DNA of 64,000 bases from Anaeramoeba flamelloides. Taxonomy: Eukaryota; Metamonada; Anaeramoebidae. Shown here piece by piece: positions 47,904 to 59,555 of this stretch; positions within the stretch are counted from its first letter, which is position 1; every line of letters starts with the position of its first letter. The DNA is taken from NCBI GenBank assembly GCA_027625915.1, contig JANTQA010000057.1, positions 10,354,001 through 10,418,000 of the forward strand. Direction: 5' to 3'. The position numbers and the translations under genes are program-made. The notes under the pieces were generated by a model. That model was not told the origin of the DNA and ran no database searches. It saw only the letters and a program-made list of their open reading frames with translations.

Positions 47904-48624
47904 TATAAATAGTATTAAACAATAATTTTTCTGGTTATTTTAATTAAGTATCACAATTAACAATTATTAATTTTGAATTTTTTTTAATAATGCTTTTCAA
48001 AATCCAAAATTAAAAAACTCAAAATAATAATAGTATTCAGGTATTTAATAATTCATATTTAGAATTTCCAAAAGTATTCATTTTTTTAAAGATTTAATTT
48101 CAAGATTGGTCTCAATATTTTGAGAATACAACATAAGACTGATTATTTTTGTTTTATATAATACACCCACTTGTAGCATCATTGTATTTACAAGGTGTGT
48201 GAAATATTTTGGTTAAAATAATCTCTACGTTAATTATTGAGTTTTTTAGGGACTAATTGTATTTTTCAATATCTAATCTCCATTTTGAGAAAAATTTGAG
48301 TAAGATATTTTTCATTATTTTAGAGTCTTAATATTGCGTTTTTATCATTTAAATTTAAAGCTAAATGCAGATTTTTATGGGTAATTGTAACTTTTTTACT
48401 AATACAAGGATCATTTTTAATTGACGATATTCAAAAAATAGTTATATATGATTAATAGAATTTTTTGTGGCATTTCAACCCTGGAGAACTAATACGTTTT
48501 GTATTCAATAACAACACTTTAATTTTAGACTTTGAATTTCTCCAAGCTAATCCCTTTACTTTGGAATAAATTACTCTCTAATTATCAATTTTATCAATTC
48601 CAAAATCATTCATAATCAAGTTTA

Positions 48625-49002
48625 CATGAGTGTAAATATGGAATGTTGTAAAAAAATAAAGTATTTACACTTTTCGGGATAAACCAAGAGTTCCATGTGA
48701 TTTCCCACAATTTGTTCTTTAGTAATTATAATATCTGAATATTTTAATCTACTTTAAATAATTTTAATTGAAAAAAAAAAAATTTGGTAAATACCAATCT
48801 TTCAATTTTAAAAAAACAAATCATTTTTCAAACATTGGATGGGTATTCACCAAACGATTTTATATGGAAAACCCATTTGAACTAAAAACGATGGGTATAG
48901 TTTGCTATTAGCGAAATGTGGATAATCATATGGGGCTGTTTAGTTATCTTGAAAATTGTAAAAACATTTTTTTTTTTACAACATTCATTATTTACTCTTG
49001 TG
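48625..49002. mobile_element. MITE-like element, CACAAGTGTAAATA family (copy 2)
   Basis: CATGAGTGTAAATATGGAAT on the left and TATTTACTCTTGTG on the right are inverted. The arms and the inner AAATACCAATCTTTCAATTT and TTGGATGGGTATTCACCAAA blocks correspond to copy 1 at 1989-2363 (the centre is in inverted order, as expected for a near-palindrome). Confidence 0.7.
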
Positions 49003-49190
49003 AAGGATTATTAGTTCTTCAAATAGATCACCAATATGGATCATAGAAAACAGCCAAATAAATAGAGCTCAGAAATTACAATCTCGTTCTTTAAAAACTC
49101 TAATTGTTAGTGAACAAATCTAAGACATAGAAAACATTTTTTACTGTTCTTCTTCAATAACTGTAATTACTATTATTTTCCAATTAAAAA

Positions 49191-49385
49191 ATGAAAATTT
49201 TTAGTTCACATTCCAAAATATTTTTAAGAATAATAAGTCGAAAAAAACCAAATATCTTCACAATATCGTTTAGAAATGATATTTTTAGAGAACAAATTAA
49301 ACTTGCTTCTTTAACTCGAAAATTAAATTTTTACTCTATAAATTTGATTGTTACAGCCATAATAAAAACACGTTTTAGAAATTGA
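49191..49385 (+). CDS. Small open frame, unknown
   Basis: A 64-codon frame starts with ATG (MKIFSSHSKIFLRIISRKKP) and ends TGA, with AATAAA right after the stop. Basic and hydrophobic residues alternate, and no family is recognised. It could be a small gene or an isolated exon; chance is also likely. Confidence 0.2.
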   Translation: MKIFSSHSKIFLRIISRKKPNIFTISFRNDIFREQIKLASLTRKLNFYSINLIVTAIIKTRFRN

Positions 49386-50066
49386 AATAAAAATTTTCAT
49401 TTATTAATTGGTAAAAAATAGTCAAAAAAACAACCAAATATTGTAATTCTTTCATTTTTTTTGATGTTTTTTCATGTTTTATACTTTTCAGAACATTTTC
49501 AAGGCTGATTCAAATTTTTTTTAATGATTCAGTGATTCAAAAATTCTAATTAAGCTTTGCTTTCCACAATAACAGTTTTTAAGCCACAAATTCCGAAACC
49601 TAATCATTTCTTTCAATTTGGTAAAAATGATTTGAAATTTCTCTCGTTCATTAAAAATAGCCACTTTATCAACATTTTGTACCTCTTCATTTGGATTGAA
49701 AGTTCATAAGTATTAACTTTTTTAATCATTTGAAAAGTAACTCATTTTTTCATGAAAAATCTTTTGGTTCGACAACCAACCAACCAAGTAACATGTGCTT
49801 CACTGAAAACTCCCGCCGACTCTTTTCAAAATAATTACAAAAATTTTTGATGTTCCTTCAAAAATTAAATTTTTCATTTTTTTTAACTTTGCTTCCAATC
49901 AAAAATATAAGCAATTTTTTTTAGTCTTTTAAAAAAACCTCTATTTTTTTAAGAAATAATTTTTTATTCGTTCTATTCCTATCCACTGAATTTTTTTTTT
50001 TACAGAAAAAATTTTAACAACAACAACCACTCAAACTTTAAACAATAAAACAATTTCGACAAAACA

Positions 50067-50398
50067 ATGTCCAAAAACAAGTATTTTTTCATCCACTGAT
50101 TGAATTTATTTCTTTTGATTTCAAACAAAAATAAAACTAAAAAAAAAAAATTAAATTTCAATTCCTCTGCTTTTTTATTTAATTTTTTTTTTTTTTTTAT
50201 TTTTATTTATTTTTGGAACAAATAGCAAAAACCAAGACAACCTTGAAAATTGGAAAGACAACCTTAAAATTCCAAAAAAAGATAAAAGAAAAAGAACAGT
50301 TGATGTAACCGAAACAGAAGGACACGATTTTGAGGACTACTATTTAAAAATCCCCCTTCTCAAAGGAATCTTCGAAATGGGTTATGAAAAGTTGGATC

Positions 50399-50439
<41 letters not shown>

Positions 50440-52108
50440 AAATTTTATTTACTTTTTTTGTTTTTCCATTCTTTTTTAATTTTTCTTTTTTAAAAAAAAT
50501 TTAAAATTTTAGGCCTTCACCTGTTCAAGAAAAAACAATACCTGTAGCACTTGCTGGAAAAGATATTTTAGCAAGAGCAAAAAATGGAACAGGAAAAACT
50601 GCATCTTATTTAATCCCAATCCTTGAAAAAATTGATCCTAAAAAAAAACATATTCAAGCTTTAGTTCTGGTACCAATTAGAGAATTAGCAATGCAAACAT
50701 CACAAATTTGTAAAAAAATCTCAAAACATATGGGAATCAATGTAAGAAAACTTTTTTTTTTAAAAAACCATTTCTGAACTTTTTTTTCTGTTATTATTTT
50801 TTATTTTTATTGCCCATCTTGAACTAAGTGTGGCAAAGCAGTTTTTAAAATAGACCTTAAAATCGTTCTATTTTTCTTTTTTAACTGTTTTTATAAACAC
50901 TTTCAAAAACTTTTTACAAAGTACTAAATAGAATAGACATAGAAATTAACGCTTTTTTTTTTTTTTTTTTTCTTCATAGTTTTGGGAACAAAAATCAAAC
51001 GATGATTTGTTTTGCAAAACATTTGAATTAAAGAATTAAAAGGCATATTTTAAAATCAATTTTCAAAAAATAAGGAATGACTAATTATTTTAAATTATCT
51101 AACCAAACCTCAACCAATATCAAAACAAAACAAAACATAAAACAATTTCAATAATATAGGTCATTATCACCACTGGTGGAACAAGACTCAACGAAGATAT
51201 CATGAGACTTGAAGAAACTGTTCACGTTGTTATTGCAACACCAGGACGAATTTTAGATTTAATTAGAAAAAAAGTTGCAAATGTATCCAAAACACCTGTT
51301 CTTGTACTTGATGAAGCAGACAAATTATTGTCTCAAAATTTCCAAACCACAATTAGCCAATTGATCAGTCATTTACCCCAAAATAGACAAATTATGCTCT
51401 TTTCCGCAACCTTCCCAATCACAGTCAAAGACTTTATTCAAAAGCATTTAAAAAAACCACATGAAATTAATTTAATGTCTGAACTAACCCTTAGTGGCCT
51501 TACACAATTTTATGCATTCGTCGAAGAAAGACAAAAAGTTCATTGTTTAAATACACTATTTTCAAAAGTTTGTAATTTCATTTCTTTTTTTTTTTTTTCT
51601 CTTACTTTTCGATCTCCTCTTTAATTCTCATTAAATTAATAATTTGTCCTTTTTTTATTTTTAACAAAAAAACATTAAAAAATAGCTCCAAATCAATCAA
51701 TCAATTATTTTTTGTAATAGTGTCAAAAGGGTCAATTTACTTGCAAAAAAAATTACCGAATTAGGGTACTCTTGCTATTATATCCATTCCAAAATGAGCC
51801 AAGAAGATAGGAATAAGGTATTCCATGCCTTTAGAAACGGCGCAACAAGAAACTTGGTTTGTTCTGATTTGTTTACCCGTGGTATCGATATCCCTGCAGT
51901 AAATGTAGTTATTAATTTTGATTTACCAACAACAAGTGAAACTTATTTACATAGAATCGGTAGATCAGGTAGATTTGGTCATCTTGGACTGGCTATCAAT
52001 TTGGTTACCTATACAGATAGATTCAACCTTTACAAAATTGAAAAGGAATTAGATACAGAAATTCAACCAATCCCTCAAAAAATTTCTACAAAATTGTATG
52101 CCGATTAA
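50067..52108 (+). CDS. DDX6: DDX6/Dhh1-type DEAD-box RNA helicase
   Basis: ATP-dependent RNA helicase of the Dhh1/DDX6/Me31B group, which activates decapping and represses translation in cytoplasmic P-bodies. Exons by eye: 50067-50080, 50226-50390, 50513-50741, 51160-51567 and 51686-52108; 412 residues. Motifs: Q-motif [11 protein letters not shown] (60-70), I AKNGTGKT (82-89), Ia PIRELA, Ib TPGR, II DEAD (187-190), III SAT (218-220), IV IIFCNS, V RGID (337-340), [10 protein letters not shown] (361-368). [34 protein letters not shown] and CLNTLFS are typical of this group rather than eIF4A. Motif Ia has Ile where PTRELA has Thr. The protein has almost no N- or C-terminal extension. The first coding exon is 14 bases. 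AATAAA lies 45 bases after the stop. Confidence 0.96.
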
Positions 52109-53295
52109 ATAATAATTATGATTATTGCTTGAGAAAAAAAATATACAAACGAATAAATATGAAGAAAAAAAAAAAAAAAAAAAAACGAAAAGAATAAAAA
52201 CTGAGTTTATAATAAAAGTCTTTTCAATATATATTTTTTTTTTTTCGATTATTTATCCAAACAAAACTTTTTAAACAATAATCATAATCATAACCATAAC
52301 AATAATTCCAATGATAATCATTTAAAAGAATTATTCATAATTAACTTTGAATTTTAAAAAAATGTCCAAAATCTTTTAGATATTTATGTTTTTTAATTTT
52401 CTAAAAAGTTTTTTTGAGTACCAAAATTCTTTTACTCTTAAATTATATTTCTTTTCTTTTCCTTTTTTTTCTTTCCTTCTTTCTTTCTTTTTATTTCAAT
52501 CTTTCTTTCTTTTTATTTTAATCTTTCTTTCTTTTTATTTCAATCTTTTTATTTCTCTTCTCTTCTTTTTTTTTTTTTCTTCTTTGATTTATACTTTACT
52601 TTCAGAATACCAATTGAAAACTTTATGATAACATTTTGGTTACTTTCTCTCAAAAAAATTATAATTACTTGATCTCAAGTTTTTAAATAAAAATTCTTTC
52701 TTCTCTTTTTCTAAAATTGAAACTGAATTGAAATTGCTACTTATAAATATTTTGTTTGTTTTAATTTTTATGTTTTAATTTCTCTTTTTTGTGCTTTTGT
52801 ATGATTATTTTTTACAAAATGTATTGGATATAAATACCAATTCAAAATGAAAGACAAAACAAAATTCAATTTTGAAAAAAAAAAACACTTTTTGAATTAA
52901 TTCAATGATAAACAGTCAATTAGAACTACTAACTTATTGTTAGGTGAACAGATATTTATAATTTAAAATATCCCCAACAGAATAAATAAATAATTATCAA
53001 TACAAAATAAAAAAAAAATTGAGTTTAAAATTTTTGGGGAGAGCAAAACAAAAAAATGGAATGGATTAATTGTTAAGGGTTAAATGGATAAAAAAACAAC
53101 TTAATTGGTTAAAGAATGATTTTTAAATTGATTAAATTTGTGTTTTCTAATTCAAAGAGGACTAGACACTTGTGGTTAAATAAGTTATTAGAGGAATCTG
53201 AAACTTAATTTAGTGTTGTAAGATAAGATGAAGAGTTGATAAAAATAAATAAAATAGAAAATAGAAAAAAGTGAAGATTGGGAAAATAAAAATGT
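52109..53295. other. 3' flank of DDX6 and spacer
   Basis: It contains AATAAA at 52152, poly(A)-rich and pyrimidine-rich tracts and the tandem repeat listed next. No gene seen. Confidence 0.4.
52479..52544. repeat. Three tandem 22-base pyrimidine-rich units
   Basis: Three head-to-tail copies of CTTTCTTTCTTTTTATTT plus (C/T)AAT, exactly 22 bases each with one difference. Confidence 0.85.
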
Positions 53296-54489
53296 TTAAG
53301 GATGTAAGTACATTTTCCCATTTTGAAAAATTTTAATTTTGTGAACATTACTGAAAATTATTTTTTGAGTGCCAACAGATATTGAAACTTTGGAACGAAA
53401 ATATCATTCACTAGTCGATTCGTGAAAAGAATCAACGTAATTCAGAGTTGAATCTTAAATTTTTTGATTTTTTGAACATTTTTTTTGATGAAATTTTTGG
53501 TTTTATTATATTTGGATCTAGAGATGTGTTTATACGAACGATTGAAATTAATCAAACAGTAAATCAAGAAAATATACCGGAAAAGGTGTGTATTTGAAAG
53601 AAAGATTTTCTTTTAGAAGACCAAACACGAAAGATCACCATTCCAAATAAATTTGTTGAAATCAAGAATGAAAAAAAAAAAATCGATAAAAGCCTATTTT
53701 CGAAGATTGGTTTTCTTTATCTTCTTAATTTGAATGAATAAAAACTATTTTTATCCATGAATTTCTAGCCCCATTACTATTTATGACTATTTTGTAAAAC
53801 CTTTTGTGACAAATTTGCTTTCAAAATTCAATTTTAAAATATTTTTATCAAATAAATACAAAACAAAGAATACTATTTTAAAAATTAAAATAAAGGGGTT
53901 GAATTCTTGGAATCAAAAAACAGTACAAAAGATTCCAATCAAAATAATTAAAAAATTCAATAACAAATTTTTATTAGATTCAGAATTTTTTTGAGTTCTT
54001 ATTTTGATGGAAAATAAATAATTATAAAATCAAACGCATTTGTCCAATAAACCCTCATTCTCAAGAAGAATTAAAAAAATCTCCGATTTTCTGAACCCAA
54101 ACCAGAATTAGATCACATAAATGAAAATGAGATTTTTAAATTCATTTGGAAATTATTTAGAAATAAACAGTAATTTGTTTTTCAAAAATTTTAAAAACAT
54201 AATTTTTTTATAAAGAATTCAAAATAAAACCAAATAAAGAATAAGTAATTGTGTAAAATTTTATAGATGAGATGAAGTAATAAATGATTTTTATTTATTT
54301 TTTTTTGATCAATTTTTTCATTTTTTTGATTTACTTTTTTTTGTTGGTATGAAAATATCTTCTACTAGGATATATTCCACTCTAGTATTTATTAAAATAT
54401 CAATGTATTTGGCTAAAGAAATGATTTGAATAATTCAGTTTCACATAAATGGTGGTATTCAAAAATGAAAAATGTACTTACCCCCTTAA
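53296..54489. mobile_element. TTAA-flanked element with GGATGTAAGTACATTTT ends
   Basis: TTAA at 53296-53299 and 54486-54489 enclose inverted ends GGATGTAAGTACATTTTCCC and, reverse complemented, GGGGGTAAGTACATTTTTCA, about 30 bases with few differences. The inside (1.19 kb) has no transposase-size frame; a 62-codon stretch at 53806-53994 lacks an ATG start. The ends echo the GGGAGTAG element at 7674. Confidence 0.55.
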
Positions 54490-54895
54490 AATAATTATAA
54501 AAAAAAAAACTTAAAGTTATTAGATCCAGGCAAATTCACGTCTTTAGGTCCATCTATTATTTGAATTGAACCCTTATTAAAAAGAGCGATTAGAGTCATG
54601 TTGGCCAGAATATATTTTGTGATGATGTCATAAATGTTTTCTATGTTCGCCCCTCAATAATTCATGAGAGTTTTTTTTTGGATAATGAAAGTTCAAGTCA
54701 AATTTTTTTATTTTTATGAGATATTTTTTGCATTGAATTTTTGTTTTTTGCATATTTCTTAGAGTTCGATATTAAGTTTTCAACCCCGTTAATTATCCTT
54801 TTCCAGTGCTAGATAATGTGAAATTTGACCCATTTTTGATATGTGCATACCCATTCATATTATTTATGAGAATTTACGGTTAAAAAGAATTGTTG
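54490..54895. other. AT-rich spacer
   Basis: No gene seen. Confidence 0.4.
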
Positions 54896-55141
54896 ATGAT
54901 TTCCAGTTTAGACATTGCTGAAAATTTGATGAGAGTACAAATATTTATTGTACAAGCAAATTTTTTTAATTTCAATCATTTTGATCAATCAAATGGTTCG
55001 GAACTAACAACTACTATATGTTTATTTTTATTTAAAATACCACAACTTGAATACAAGACCAATCATTTGAAAAAACTTCTTCAACCCCCATTAAATTATA
55101 TTAAGTATTTCAAAAATAAAATGAAAATAAAAAAGCAATGA
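54896..55141 (+). CDS. Small open frame, unknown
   Basis: An 81-codon frame starts ATG (MISSLDIAENLMRVQIFIVQ) and ends with a lysine-rich tail and TGA. Segments such as IPQLEYKTNHLKKLLQPPLN look protein-like. No domain or neighbour relation explains it. It could be an exon, a relic or chance. Confidence 0.2.
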   Translation: MISSLDIAENLMRVQIFIVQANFFNFNHFDQSNGSELTTTICLFLFKIPQLEYKTNHLKKLLQPPLNYIKYFKNKMKIKKQ

Positions 55142-55855
55142 AAAAAAAAAATAATTATTAGAAAATCAAAATATTTTCCTAATTTCAAAATAAATTATAA
55201 TTGATATTCTTTGAACTGTTTCAAAGGAATTAAAAATAACGAATTTTAGTATAGTTTTTATTTCTATATATTTTGAATAACCGAAAATAATCTTTATAAA
55301 TAACATCGATGTTAAATATTTCACGAATCAAAAATATAAGAGTCTTATAGGTAAAAATCACCTTTCAAAACAAAATCCTAGACACCCCACTTCTTTTTTT
55401 ATTAATAAAACACCCCTTTCAATATTCATATCATAACCAAAACCAAAACCATTTTGAAAGAAAACCATTCAACTGTTTCACTATATTTTAAATTCTTAAT
55501 CCCACCAATTAGAAATATTTTGTAATTTTTCCCTTTTTTTTTTCAATTTTGTTGTTTTTTTGTTAATAAAAGTTTTTCTCAAAATTTTATTTCATTTTTT
55601 ATTGGATAAAGTTTATATTTGATTATTCATTTAGAGAATGTCATTTTTTTTTATTAATCTAACTTTAAGAAATCCATTATATTTTTATTTCTCACCAATT
55701 GTTGGAAGATTTGATATTTTAATATATCTCATCCTGAAAAAGAAAAAGAAACAAGAACTATAGTCGCTGTGAAGGCAATTTTGTTTTAAACACTGTATGA
55801 GTAATTATTGATAAATTATTCCAAAATAAATTATTTTTAACATTTTATATATCTC
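55142..55855. other. AT-rich spacer
   Basis: No gene or element end was recognised before the dispersed repeat begins. Confidence 0.4.
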
Positions 55856-56740
55856 TTAGCACTCAGGATTGACCCAAATTTCATCAAGTTTTTTAAAAAA
55901 GATTTAAAATTATATTGATTTACTAATATATTTATTTTATTATTTGTCTTTAAAACATATTTGGATTATAATAAAAACTCAAAATAGTTTATAGATATAG
56001 TTGTTGTTTTGTTGATTTTTTTTTTGTAATTGGAAAAAAAATAATAATTCTTCATTTTTACATTTTTTTTCAAGATTTTTATTTTTATTTTCATTTTTTA
56101 AATCAGAAATTTTATTTCAGTAATAAAAATTCAAAACTCATCACATCGGTTTATTAATAACAACCACCAAACAATTTTGTTAATTTAATAATAAAAAAAA
56201 TAAATAAATAAATATATTACTGAAAAAATTTCAATTTATATTAAATCAAGAGAAAAATGAAATTTATTTCTTTAGGCCAAGATTAAAAGTTTAATAATAA
56301 TATATTTAGAAAAAAATTATTTAAACAATATAAATTATAGAAATTACTTGAAAAATTAAACAATAAAAACTTTTTAATTGATAAAATATAGAACCCTAAA
56401 TTTTAAAAAAAATAAAAAATAACTTTTAAATATTATTCAAAGATAATAAAATAATCTTCGAAACAAAGTATTTTTTTTTTTTTTTTTGAATTTTGTTATT
56501 AGTAAAAAATTGAATAATATCTTAGTGAATTTTGAATTTCTCCTTTCTAAATTAATCCAGATCTTGGAAAATAAGTTCTGATATATGATCCCTTATTAAA
56601 TAATATTGTTTATTTTATCACTAGATTTAAAAAATCAAAAATTCAGAAATTGAAAAAATTAAAAAAAAATCAATTATTTATCTAAATCTAACTGGTTGTG
56701 AAATAATTTAAATTTGTAAAAAAAATTTTGTTGAAAAAAT
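55856..56740 (+). repeat. Mosaic dispersed repeat (copy 2, middle block missing)
   Basis: It aligns with 33530-34310 and then directly with 34950-35110, same orientation. Anchors are GATTGACCCAAATTTCATCAAG, reading here and GAATTGACCTAAATTTGATC there, then TTTATTTCTTTAGGCCAAGA and CTTATTAAATAATATTGTTT. The block 34315-34690 is lacking. Confidence 0.58.
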
Positions 56741-57286
56741 TTCCAAATTTTACGATGAAAAAAAATATTATTTTTTTTTAAAATTTAATTTATATTTTTT
56801 TTTTTTAAATTATATAGAATCAAATATAGATATTGTTTTTGAATAGTAATCAGTAGTTAAAACAAATTTTCGATGTGATGTCAAAATATCTTTGGCAATG
56901 AATAAATTATTTAATCAAGTATTTCGGCAATTTTGGGGTGCAAAGGTTCCAATAACAATTCCCAGTAAAGTTTGATGTGTTTTAATCATTAAAACTCAGT
57001 ATTTTTTCATTAGTTGACAAAAATATCAATTTTTACTTTTTTTTTTTTTTTTTTTTGACAAAATTTGGATATCAATTTATTAAAATCTCAAAAACTAAAA
57101 AAAACAATTTCCCAAATATCGAAATTTTTTTTTCAAGTTATTTTTTTATTGTAAGTAATGATATAATTTTTAATTATTAATTTTTCTTTCTAAGATATTT
57201 TTTTATATATTCTATATCTTATAATTTTTGATAACATTTCAAATTAAAAATTTTATTTGAAAGGTAATTAGAATATTTGGTGTGCT

Positions 57287-57291
<5 letters not shown>

Positions 57292-57324
<33 letters not shown>
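57292..57324. repeat. TA dinucleotide repeat
   Basis: About 16 perfect TA units directly abut the left end of the following MITE; TA-rich DNA also borders its right end (57858-57871), consistent with insertion into a TA tract. Confidence 0.9.
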
Positions 57325-57326
<2 letters not shown>

Positions 57327-57332
57327 AACTAT

Positions 57333-57846
57333 ATTCCAAAAATGTGGACACAGTTTAAACGTTTGAAAGAACATTAATACTATACTTTAAATTCAATTTG
57401 GAAATAATTTTGATTTTACAAACTATTTCATTTTTTATCTTTTTTGTTTTGTTTTCAATTCCTTTTTTATAGTTACGTAATGTGTTTCGATAGATCGGAA
57501 ATTTTTTTTCAATGATTGATAGAAGGTTAGTGTTGAGTTTGTTAAATTGAAAAATAACATACAATTGGTCGATGGTATCTTAACATTTGATCGATCAACA
57601 ATTGTTGGTGAAATTTTAACAAATTTACCCATACATTTTTCGTTCCACTCGTTTCATCATTTTGACACACAGAGTTTTGATTTTTTTGTTTTATATTTTT
57701 TTCTTTTATTTGGATTAAAATAATTACTTATTAACACACTAATACTGGATAACTTAAATGTGATTAGTTATTAGATTTGGAAAAATACAATAAATTGGGG
57801 TTTTTTTGCCTATTTTTGATTTTGGGTGTGTCCAAATTTTTGGAAT
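57333..57846 (-). mobile_element. MITE with ATTCCAAAAATTTGGACACA ends (copy 2)
   Basis: It is the reverse-complement partner of 8304-8828, 514 bp. Ends are ATTCCAAAAATGTGGACACA and TGTGTCCAAATTTTTGGAAT. The minus strand has two short overlapping frames (57355-57564 and 57435-57632) without a recognisable transposase domain. It is better preserved than copy 1. Confidence 0.78.
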
Positions 57847-58217
57847 GGGGTTTATATTTATATATATATATAACAATTTAAACAAGTATATTATTATATT
57901 TTATTTTACATATTGGAAATGTATTGAAAATATAACTATATTCATAGAAATAAACAAAAATAGCAATCTGTGGGGTTTTTATATTGATTTTTGTTGAAAA
58001 TATCTCGATATTGGAAAATTGAGTAATAATAATTACTTTAAATTTTTGATTTAAAATTTTAGGAATACTTGTATATATCAACCAAATTACAAATGCAAGG
58101 TTTATTAAAATTCAAATAATCGAAAATTTTGATTATACACTCAAAAGCAATTTGGAATGTCTCAAAATCATTTTTTTCTTTTTTTCCAAAAAACTCAAAA
58201 AAATCAAAATACTTAAA
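57847..58217. other. Spacer upstream of TAF5
   Basis: AT-rich, no gene. The frame of TAF5 stays open upstream to about 58152 but has no ATG before 58218. Confidence 0.4.
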
Positions 58218-58910
58218 ATGCTCAATCTCGAAAAACAGATAAATTATAGAGTAATGAAATATTTGGAAAACAACCAAATGTACGGAACTTTAAAAACTTT
58301 TGAAAATGAAACATCACTTGCAAGGCTTACAAATAATCAAAGAATTGAAAGAGACAGTCTTGTTGACTTAATCTTGTTTGATCCAGAAAAACTTCGTTAT
58401 CCTCAATTTTATTTTAATAGTTATCAGTCATTAAAGAATTGGATCAACACCAGTCTTAAGCTTTTTCAGGTATGTTTTTTGTTTTTTTTTCTTTTTTTAT
58501 TTTTATTGCAGTGATGGTTTACTTTTGCTTTCCTTTTTGAAATGTAACATTTTTCTTTATTTAATTAAAATTCACACAATTTCAAAAGGACGAATTAAGA
58601 GTTTTACTTTACCCCATTTTTTTACATTGCTATTTTGATCTTATTGAGAAACAAAAAAACGAAAGAGCACTTGAATTCTTTCATAAATTTAAACACGATC
58701 ATTTAGAAAAATTCCCAACAGAACTTGGTTTATTGCAATCGATCACCACAAAAAGGCAAATGGAAACAAACAATTTTGCAACGACAACCAGATCAAAGAA
58801 ATTTAATATTATTCTTTCTTCTCATTCTTTTGAATTATATTTTACCTTTCTTCAAGAAATGGAACTTGATTTGCTGAACAAAATTACATACAAGTATTTA
58901 AATATTAGAG
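58218..58910 (+). CDS. TAF5: TAF5 N-terminal part (LisH and NTD2), 3' exons not in window
   Basis: TAF5 is a TFIID subunit, and in fungi also a SAGA subunit; its N-terminal domain and WD40 propeller scaffold the histone-fold TAFs. Exons by eye: 58218-58469 and 58589-58910, then a donor AGAG/GTAAGA with one base of a codon left over. Residues ~5-35 form a LisH motif (INYRVMKYLENNQMYGTLKT). Residues ~75-190 match the TAF5 NTD2 domain: LKNWINTSLKLFQDELRVLL, YPIFLHCYFDLIEKQ, FFHKFKHDHLEKFP, SITTKRQMETNNFA and FELYFTFLQEM. No WD40 repeats were found up to 64000, so the second intron exceeds 5 kb or the gene is incomplete. The intron holds a hairpin cluster and dispersed repeats. Confidence 0.9.
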
Positions 58911-59555
58911 GTAAGACTACTTTTTATTATTGTCTTTTTTAAAAGAGAAAAGAATGAAAATCTGCTTCTCTCAAAAAGAAACTTTTACCAAAAAAAAAAA
59001 AAACAAAAAAAAGTACAATCGATTCTCTTGTGTAACTCAGAAGCGAAATTAGATTTATAACTTTAACATAGAATTCCAATACCCTTGTTATTACTGTTAA
59101 ATTCAAAAAAATCTTTAGTTCAAGCACCATTTTGTCAATTATTTTAACTCTGGTCGGATCAAGAGAAGAAAGAATTTTATTCGTTTAAATTCAGAGAAAT
59201 GATAAAAATAAGTGAATTTAAGGAAATCTTTTTCGAAATGAAATGTTTCGAAATCCGAGGCTTTGAATATTAAAAAAAAGCAAAATGAAGTAAAAATTGT
59301 GTAAAACCTTTGTAGAATTTATCAGTATTATTCAAATAAAATAACCAAAATATAAGAAACTTTTTTGAGTTAAACAACACAGACTTTTGGAGATTAAATT
59401 GGAAAAATTATTTCTTCAGACATAAGAGGCAATTTTATTATATTTTAAAAGTATTGAAAATCTGACGAATATCTTTCAAATAGGGAATCAATTATTTTGA
59501 CTATTTAAGAATTATTTGTTCTTTTAAATTAAAAAAAATATTTTTTTTTTGATTT

